Shown here: piece by piece, positions 9,312 through 15,120 of the stretch
How the letters are laid out: every line of letters starts with the position of its first letter
Numbering within the stretch: the stretch's first letter is position 1
From: Tritrichomonas foetus
Lineage: Eukaryota > Parabasalia > Tritrichomonadida > Tritrichomonadidae
Direction: 5' to 3'
NCBI GenBank assembly: GCA_001839685.1
Contig: MLAK01000134.1
Coordinates: 116,138 to 131,257, forward strand
DNA length: 15,120 nt
Translations under genes and position numbers: made by a program
Notes under the pieces: generated by a model
Database searches by the model: none
What the model was told of the DNA's origin: nothing
What the model saw: only the letters and a program-made list of their open reading frames with translations

Positions 9312-9314
9312 TAA
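9312..9314 (+). other. In-frame TAA inside the subtilase
   Basis: The stop lies between conserved S8 blocks: the His motif is about 53 codons upstream, and the VIGSHSYG block (equivalent to the family's GA.IHSNSWG block) starts about 8 codons downstream in the same frame. Read-through by a reassigned code is unlikely, because the 1726-codon USP gene in the same window uses CAA/CAG freely and has no internal TAA or TAG. Confidence 0.85.
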
Positions 9315-11231
9315 GTTGTGGAGAGAACAGGTGCGGTTATTGGATCACACTCATATGGTCTTGNTAATGAAAATGAACAGTATTATAGAGCAAATTGGGA
9401 AAATTATGAATTCACAAGACCAAGAATCATAAATATTATGGCTGCTGGAAATGAAGGTCCTAAAATATACACATTAAATTCTATTACAACATCGAAAAAT
9501 GCAATTAGTGTTGCAAATGCAGGTTCTTATATGTCATCAGCCGGCATTAATCCGGAATCACAATCTTATCCTTTTTATGACCAAAATTTCGATATCTTCT
9601 TGAAATCACCATCAGGATCAAATGAGAGAAAAATCAGAGTAGATGTTGGAAGATGGGGAGGATCACAATGGGTTGACTTTTTAGATCTTGCAAGAGAAAG
9701 AAAGATTGTTTATTCAAAAGATAAAGTGACAAAAGATGATTATTTGTATTTGGATAACATTAATAATTGTACTGAGGTTCATCAATTAAGAGATAAAGTG
9801 GCAGGAATTGTCACTAAGAGCCGTAAATCTTGTACATCATATACATTTAAAATTAGAATGCAAGTTATTATTGTTGGTTCATCTGTAAACATTGAAGATG
9901 GAAGCACATTCAAAAGAGATTTAAGTAAATATAAGAAAAGTGATGATACAATAGAATTATTATCTTCACATGGTCCTTCAATCTATGGAACAATGAAGCC
10001 TGATTTAACTGGATATGGAGTTAATATTATTAGTGCTAATACAGGTTATGGTAATGCTCAAAATAATCATGAGAGTATTACATTCTTGACAGGAACATCA
10101 ATGGCAACACCAATGATTTCTGGAACAACTGCTTTAATTCGACATTATTTAAAGGAAAAATTAAAGTTGGAGTCAGAAGCAGTTTTGTTAAAAGCCATTT
10201 TAATTGCTTCTTGTGATCCAATGAATTCAATATCANCAAAGAAAAGACCAAATTCTAGATGTGGACATGGTGTTCCAAATCTTAAGAATGTTTTGCCTCT
10301 TGACAATTCATTCACTTTTGTATACGCACAAAATGTGAAAATTCGAAATTCTCAACATCTAGTTAGTACAATAGAAGTAAATGATTCTTCACATGATTTA
10401 AGAGTCTCCATGTCATATTTTGATTCTGCAACCAATGCTGAAGGATATCATATTTTACATTGTAATTTAGATTTATATGTTGTTACTCCAGATCAAAAAA
10501 TCATTTATGGAAACCATTATGATAACAAGCAAAGCGAATATTACTCTACCAATGAAAAAGTCTTGCTACATTCAAATGAAGTTGTGAAAGGAAAATATGA
10601 AATTCATGTTATTTCTTCAGGTGATTTTGGTGNANNNGATNAATATCAATTTTCAGTTTNTGCAAGTGGTAANATTAAATTNGAAAATGGAANCAAACAT
10701 GAAATTTCATTCACTAAAGCAACAAAATGTGATCAATGCCAGAATANTGGTNAATGTTCATCAGAAAATCAACTTTGTCAATGCCCAGAAGGTTTTACTG
10801 GTATTCATTGTCAAGTAGCAGAAGAAGTTATTGAACAATCTTTGACTCAACCAATAGNATTTTCAATTGANCCAAATGAATTGAAATATTTCTGGATTAA
10901 ATTACCANATAGTTANACNCAATATACCATCACATTTGATGCAATAGAACCAAATGAATTTAAGCATCATTGGATTTGGTATNNTAANAANNGNTTCTCA
11001 TTNCCATTTGATGCATCAAAAGTTGAAAGATTTGCATCTAACAACAATTTTGTTTCATCAAAATCAATTGTTTTTACTTCAAATGAATATCCATCAAATA
11101 CTAATGCTCATCTTGCATTTCATAACAACTATGATGGTGTCTATAAAGTAAAAGTTACAATCAATCATGATGGTTCAAGCGATCCAGGACCGCCTATTGT
11201 TAAACCAACAGCAACACCAGAAATCATTACA

Positions 11232-11339
11232 ACCTCCAAATCATCTGACAAAACAGAAACTATTCCAACATCCGAATCATCTGATAAACCAGAAACTATT
11301 ACAACTTCCAAATCATCTGATGAAAAAGAACCTACTATT
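11232..11339 (+). repeat. Three 36-bp coding repeats in the subtilase stalk
   Basis: Units at 11232-11267, 11268-11303 and 11304-11339 encode TSKSSDKTETIP, TSESSDKPETIT and TSKSSDEKEPTI. The acidic, Ser/Thr-rich 12-residue repeat sits between the beta-rich region and the membrane segment. This is typical of an extended, possibly glycosylated stalk, and copy number is likely to vary between strains. Confidence 0.8.
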
Positions 11340-11633
11340 GTATCATCTAATAGTAATTCTGACACAACAACTTCTAAAAGTAGTGGCGATATTTCATATC
11401 ATTCCACAGATAGTATAGGATTTGATATCAATGATACAACAACTGATGGTTCATCAGATGCGCAAAATAATCACCAAAACAAAAAGAAAATGGTAGTTGG
11501 TATAATTTCTGGCTGTGTTGTAGCAATTGTTGTAATTATAGTTATCATTGTTGTGGTCATCTATATTCGAAGAAGAAATCAAAAGGTTAGTTCTGACGAG
11601 AAATATCATGTAGATTTGCAAAGTATGAAAGTT

Positions 11634-11637
11634 TAAA
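11634..11637 (+). terminator. TAAA polyadenylation-type signal overlapping the stop codon
   Basis: The stop codon TAA is followed by A, giving TAAA. In Trichomonas vaginalis UAAA overlapping the stop is the reported polyadenylation signal. The word is short, so the support comes from its exact placement. Confidence 0.5.
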
Positions 11638-12430
11638 ACATAGATACAATTTTTCGCATAATGAGAACTTAAGTTTTGATAAAATTTCTCTCCACATATA
11701 AAAATCTATCTTTTATTTATTCATGAATCATCAATTCTGTAATATTTCTTCCCCTGAAAAATATTTCTATTTCATCAAATCTGAGTTATATCTTGAAATG
11801 CTGAACAAGGAAGTATGNTTGAGNGGTAATGTTCCAATATTTGTAAGTTTGGAATGTATTTCTTTTCTAATGGATGGACATTTCCTTGCTGGTCCATCAT
11901 CACCAAATAATACATCTTGTTTGTTATTTTATGATGTTTTCTAATCGTAAATGGCCCAAAATCAACTGGTTCATCAACTTTTCTTTCCATTTATGCAAAA
12001 TACTCATGAACAAATCCTGTGTTATGATGAATGTTGACCTATTCATCCTTTTTCCGAAATTAATGAGAAAAGATGCAAGTCAACATCGGAAAAGACTTCG
12101 ATGGAATATTGAATAAAAAATATTTTAGCATCAGCCAATCATCAACTGTTCTTTTTTCCAGTTCTATCTAAAAGTTCGACTGGTTAACAAATCTTTGTTG
12201 ACCAAAGTAAGAAATAATGAACTTGTCACTTTCGCCATAATTTTCTAAAAAATAGGCAATAATAATCAAGTCATTAGAATCACATGCTGACCTAAAATTG
12301 ATATAAACAATTTATTATTTTTTTCGTACCTATTGAATAAATAGCTATATAAACCAAAGCTCATAGACTTTTCTACTAATCCATTTCATCTTGATTTCAA
12401 CCATTATCATATTTTGTTCATGTAATATGT
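11638..12430. other. Intergenic with an unassigned minus-strand frame and the last two Ns
   Basis: The final ambiguous bases of the window are at 11818 and 11824. A minus-strand ATG-to-stop frame of 71 codons (11990 down to 11775) begins MERKVDEPVDFGPFTIRKHH and has a protein-like, charged composition. I recognise no family, and overlapping plus-strand frames of similar size exist. I cannot support a gene; a decayed coding fragment is possible. Confidence 0.35.
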
Positions 12431-12610
12431 CGATTTATACTGTTGCTAAATCATTTATATAGTTAGTAAATCATTTACAATGTAATTAATCCATTTATAC
12501 TGTTAATGATTCATTTATCATTATTATTATTTCATTTATAATGCAATAAATTATTTATATTCTTATTAATTCGTTTATGATTTTATGAAATCATTTACGA
12601 TTATATCTTT
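12431..12610. repeat. 20-bp tandem repeat, 9 degenerate units
   Basis: The word (C)ATTTAT or a near match recurs at 12433, 12453, 12473, 12493, 12513, 12534, 12553, 12573 and 12593, which is a 20-bp period with one 21/19 step. The consensus is near TCATTTATACTGTTAATAAA. Units differ at several positions, so the array is old. Decayed related words reappear at about 12916-12960. Confidence 0.82.
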
Positions 12611-13555
12611 ATTTAAATGAGTATTTACTTCACCATGTGTTTATTAAGCAAAACTATTATTGTTAGGCTGATTGAAGGAGATTTTTTGATATCTTCTTTT
12701 CTCATTTTTTCTCCTATTAAATGTTGAAGTCTCATGACAGGTTTATTTCTTTAAAATAGTAGGATTATACAAAAAATTTCATCTTTTTCATAATATTCAA
12801 TAATCTTAAAGACTTCACACAAATCTGTAAATTTTGCCATCAAAGTAGATTGTTATCAATCATTGATTGTTATTCATTAAATCATAGTTTCAAAGACACC
12901 AAATGCCTTAAAAAGTTTATTTATATTGTTATTCATTTATTAATAATATTATTGATTCATTCACCTTATTTTTATACAAGTTGGTACAAGATATGTGAAA
13001 TATTTTAAATTCATGAATTAGTATTTTCTTGGTGATATAGTTTTTAGGAAACAATCCAATGATTTATTTATGATAATATTAATCCCACAATAGCTTGTTT
13101 CGTGTGAAAACTCATATACAAATTTGAATTCTATAGAATTTCTTCAAAATTAAATTTATATTCATATTGGGTTCGCGAGTATGCCTGAGATTTGAGAATA
13201 ATCTGAATAAGTTAAGCATCTTTATATATTTGAGAGACTCTCCTGAAAAAGCAAGAAGTTATACAACATTCTTAGAATTGATCAACCATTTACCGCTTTT
13301 CTTATTGTCTTTTCATCTGATATTAATTTATCTAAAACCTCTTTTATTCAGAAATTGCGTAAAGATGAATCAACCTTTTGGTTTATTTACATGTAATCAC
13401 TATAATAACTTCAATTATATGTCTTTGATTATGTGCTTTGAAAACTATAAGAAGAGAATCAATATTTAAATTACCAATTTTATTAAACAATGTTCTAAAA
13501 ATAAAGATGTAAAAGAAAATTTAGCAATCAAAAGAATAATAGAGCCTCCATCAAT
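12611..13555. other. Intergenic, no gene supported
   Basis: Mostly A+T-rich with short ATTCATT/ATTTAT words and no clear array. A 100-codon plus-strand frame (13167-13469) starts GSRVCLRFENNL after its Met and contains hydrophobic stretches. It has no recognised domain and no Inr-like motif immediately before it, so I do not call it a gene. Confidence 0.5.
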
Positions 13556-13763
13556 ATTCATTATCAACATTCACTATAAACATTCATTATTAACATTCAT
13601 TATTAACATTCATTATCAACATTCATTATTAACATTCATTATCAACATTCATTATAAACATTCATTATTAACATTCATTATCAACATTCATTATAAACAT
13701 TCATTATCAACATTCATTATAAACATTCATTATAAACATTCATTATAAAAACTCAATATAAAC
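13556..13763. repeat. 13-bp tandem repeat (minisatellite), 16 units
   Basis: Fifteen near-perfect units (13556-13750) and a degenerate sixteenth (13751-13763). The consensus is ATTCATTATNAAC, where N is C, A or T but never G. Reading the variable base along the array gives C A T T C T C A T C A C A A A. Units 6-8 and 9-11 therefore repeat as a 39-bp T-C-A block, evidence of expansion by multi-unit duplication. The unit length and the leading ATTC match the array at 1-91. Confidence 0.95.
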
Positions 13764-14064
13764 ATTTAACATCTAATGAGCATTCAACAGATAATTTACT
13801 AAATGTGTTTTGACTATGACAATTGCTCGCAAAATAATATCTTCGTGTGTTAGCAAATAAGACTTTTGCCACTTTTTTGATATGTCTGTAAAATATCAGT
13901 TCAACACAAAAGAATGTAAATTGTTTCAGAAGAATTCAATCATACACGTAATTTTTCTAATATATGAAAATTATTTCATTCTAGCATTTCCTCAGCGGTG
14001 ATGCAAATGGAAACTTCCACATTATATCTAAATGAAATGTAGACTTTCAAGTATAGAAAATCAC

Positions 14065-14133
14065 AGGTTCGAACCGATTTTTCGTCATATTTGTTCGGCT
14101 CGTCCATCATCGAGCCATAAAGTAGGTTCGAAC
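14065..14133. repeat. GC-richer palindromic patch with repeated AGGTTCGAAC
   Basis: AGGTTCGAAC occurs at 14065-14074 and 14124-14133; GGTTCGAACC (14066-14075) is a perfect 10-bp palindrome. Between them GGCTCG (14097-14102) and CGAGCC (14111-14116) form a perfect 6-bp stem around an 8-nt loop. The GGTTCGAA word recalls a tRNA T-arm, but no T-stem or cloverleaf can be built on either strand. The minus strand is open for 60 codons here (14158-13976) without a recognised family. Confidence 0.5.
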
Positions 14134-14172
14134 ATTTCTGAATCACAATCATTAACAAATTTGAAGAAATTC

Positions 14173-14191
14173 TATTGAATTTTTTTCAATA
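14173..14191. repeat. Inverted repeat with T-rich loop
   Basis: TATTGAA (14173-14179), five T, TTCAATA (14185-14191): a perfect 7-bp inverted repeat. A near copy is at 14229-14244. Its ATTGAA core matches the dyads before the subtilase. Confidence 0.5.
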
Positions 14192-14228
14192 TTAAATATT
14201 TATTGCAATTGAATGATTTCTTATTAAC

Positions 14229-14244
14229 ATTGAATTTTTTCAAT
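14229..14244. repeat. Inverted repeat with T-rich loop, second copy
   Basis: ATTGAA (14229-14234), four T, TTCAAT (14239-14244). The surrounding 16-20 bp closely match 14174-14193, so the pair may be a local duplication. Confidence 0.5.
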
Positions 14245-14291
14245 ATTTACATGAAAAGTTCATTCAATATTTTCAGTATTCATGAAAAGGT

Positions 14292-14800
14292 TGAAACTTT
14301 TTGACTACTCCCTCTGAATTCGTCTAGACAGTGGATAATCCTTACCAGTTTCTCGCAGTCACTTTTTCAATAACCATTCAAAATCTTGGTCCTTAAAAAT
14401 CAAAACAGTTTACGGAAAATATTTTTTAGTATCTTGTTCAACCAAATTTGGAATTATTTCATCTTTTTTGTTCTTTTGGAAATTGCAATATTGTTGTCGT
14501 TTTTTATTTGATGTGTAGCGAAAATCTTTATAAATTATATTGCATTAGAGCAATAAAGCCAATATGATTTACATTTTTATTTGTTCTCAATTTTTGAAAT
14601 AAAAATATTATATCTTCAGAATTTCTTCATATCAATATTTTTGTAATATCTTCTCATATCAGAAATAATTTCCAAATTCACCTCATGAAATATATTATTT
14701 ATATCTTTATTATCAATTATTTTTATTAAAAATCAAATTATATTTCCCCAATTTAGCTCCAGACCCTAAGCACTTCTGCTTGTATACCTTTGTTTTCTCC
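14292..14800. other. Intergenic, no gene seen
   Basis: About 0.5 kb of A+T-rich sequence with stops in every frame. No repeat array, RNA fold or coding relic was recognised. Confidence 0.55.
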
Positions 14801-15070
14801 CATAATTGAAACATCAAATGATGAATTTTCTACGGATTTCAAGCAGAAAATAAAGAACTTTTAATTTTTTCTAATTCAATGGTGTTATTCATAAAAAGCT
14901 ATCAATCTAAAATTTCTTGGCGACAATTTATCATTTTCAGACACTCTGAATTTCAGAGTTTCTCAAATAATGATCGATTAATTGAGATCGTTGAAAATAT
15001 ATTAGAAAAAGTTCACCAACATAGAAACATTTCTTTAATGTATATTTTCAAAGAAAATTTTAACAGATGT
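14801..15070. repeat. Dispersed duplicated segment, copy 2 (partner 7409-7704)
   Basis: Same orientation as copy 1 and about 7.4 kb from it, with substitutions and several small indels. The shared stretch starts at CATAATTGAAACATCAAA (14801) and fades out after the GTTCACCAACATAGAAACATT block near 15070. The pair brackets the subtilase and the two downstream arrays. Confidence 0.85.
14884..15035 (-). pseudogene. Decayed BspA-like leucine-rich-repeat fragment, copy 2
   Basis: The minus strand from 15035 down to 14940 reads KKCFYVGELFLIYFQ and then RSQLIDHYLRNSEIQSV before a TGA (14939-14937). In another frame it continues RNFRLIAFYE to a stop. These are the same residues as in the relic at 7495-7758. 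The LRNSEIQSV ending is close to the ...SxIxSxxIP step of trichomonad BspA-like repeats. The frameshift and stop between the two halves show that this copy is broken. Confidence 0.45.
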
Positions 15071-15120
15071 ATACAAACTAACTAGATCTAGATGTAGAAG
15101 ACTATTGAGAGATCTAAATG

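Larger units (their letters stand above)
8187..11636 (+). pseudogene. Membrane-anchored subtilisin-like serine peptidase (S8) interrupted by an in-frame stop
   Basis: A type-I membrane subtilase expected at the cell surface or in the secretory route. Numbering counts straight through 1149 codons. A signal peptide-like start (MLSLFFVALSAYTT) leads into a prodomain of about 230 residues. The S8 domain has IADTGLDY (D277), DGHGTHVSG (H323), AAGNEG (oxyanion N422) and GTSMATP (S638). About 150 more residues than in subtilisin separate N422 from S638; part resembles a PA-like insertion. A beta-sandwich domain, a six-Cys EGF-like module (848-875), a second beta-rich region, a Ser/Thr-rich stalk with 12-residue repeats, a membrane segment (1102-1127, MVVGIISGCVVAI...) and a basic 22-residue tail follow. 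Codon 376 (9312-9314) is TAA; the frame then continues unchanged, so this is one gene with a nonsense codon and not two genes. It falls before the oxyanion Asn and nucleophile, so a terminated product would be inactive. Roughly 40 Ns lie in the gene and keep the frame. An Inr-like motif precedes it. Sequencing error or collapsed copies could explain the stop. Confidence 0.88.

Noticed and set aside
9312..9314. TAA read as a sense codon under an altered genetic code
   Set aside because: The 1726-codon USP gene has no internal TAA or TAG while using CAA widely, so a ciliate-like code does not fit.
8187..9314. Two separate genes, one before and one after the internal stop
   Set aside because: Both parts are in the same frame and together complete one S8 catalytic domain; the second part has no plausible promoter or signal peptide.
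11165..11365. Minus-strand frame opposite the subtilase stalk
   Set aside because: Its repeats are the reverse complement of the 36-bp stalk repeats; there is no separate evidence for a gene.
13167..13469. 100-codon plus-strand frame
   Set aside because: No recognised domain, no Inr-like motif immediately upstream, hydrophobic composition expected by chance in T-rich DNA, and no coherent continuation in neighbouring frames.
13556..13763. CRISPR array
   Set aside because: The units are contiguous 13-bp repeats with no unique spacers, and the host appears to be a eukaryote.
14060..14135. Possible tRNA gene suggested by GGTTCGAA
   Set aside because: The five bases on each side of the would-be T-loop do not pair on either strand at either copy, and no acceptor or anticodon stem can be placed.
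7011..14310. Shared word CTACTCCCT at about 7012 and 14304
   Set aside because: Only about nine bases match and the flanks differ, so it does not indicate a common element.

Overview
The window looks like nuclear DNA of a trichomonad (Parabasalia), perhaps Tritrichomonas-like. This rests on five observations: strongly A+T-rich DNA, two long genes without recognisable internal introns, an Inr-like TCACA motif 10 nt before a start codon, a TAAA overlapping a stop codon, and the protein families present. Those families are a large UBL-containing USP/C19 deubiquitinase, a type-I membrane subtilase with an EGF module, and decayed BspA-like leucine-rich repeats. Only two genes are strongly supported. 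The rest is intergenic DNA with minisatellites, inverted repeats and gene relics.

Layout. 1-91 is a 13-bp tandem repeat. 130-5310 (+) is a 1726-aa USP-type ubiquitin hydrolase with helical flanks, a ubiquitin-like domain and a complete Cys/His catalytic core. Its true N-terminus may lie upstream, because 11 further in-frame codons precede the first ATG and begin right after a pyrimidine-TAG. 5311-8083 is intergenic, with a small doubtful ORF (5679-5924), a weak coding relic (6361-6487) and a BspA-like LRR relic on the minus strand (within 7409-7758). 8084-8186 is a compact upstream region with two hairpin-forming inverted repeats and an Inr-like motif.

8187-11636 (+) is a membrane-anchored S8 subtilase. 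All catalytic motifs are present, but an in-frame TAA at codon 376 sits between the catalytic His and the oxyanion Asn. This gene and about 190 bp after it hold every ambiguous base (N) of the window, so base quality or collapsed gene copies must be considered before calling it a true pseudogene. 11638-15120 is intergenic. It contains a 9-copy 20-bp tandem repeat (12431-12610), a 16-copy 13-bp tandem repeat (13556-13763), a GC-richer palindromic patch (14065-14133), two T-loop hairpins and a second, homologous copy of the LRR relic (14801-15070).

The two main genes share no evident pathway: one would act in cytosolic or nuclear ubiquitin removal, the other at the cell surface or in the secretory route. 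I did not find a clear new multi-gene system. The most unusual points are the stop-interrupted subtilase with localised Ns, the paired hairpins before it, the three short-unit tandem arrays, and the 7.4-kb-spaced duplicated LRR relics.
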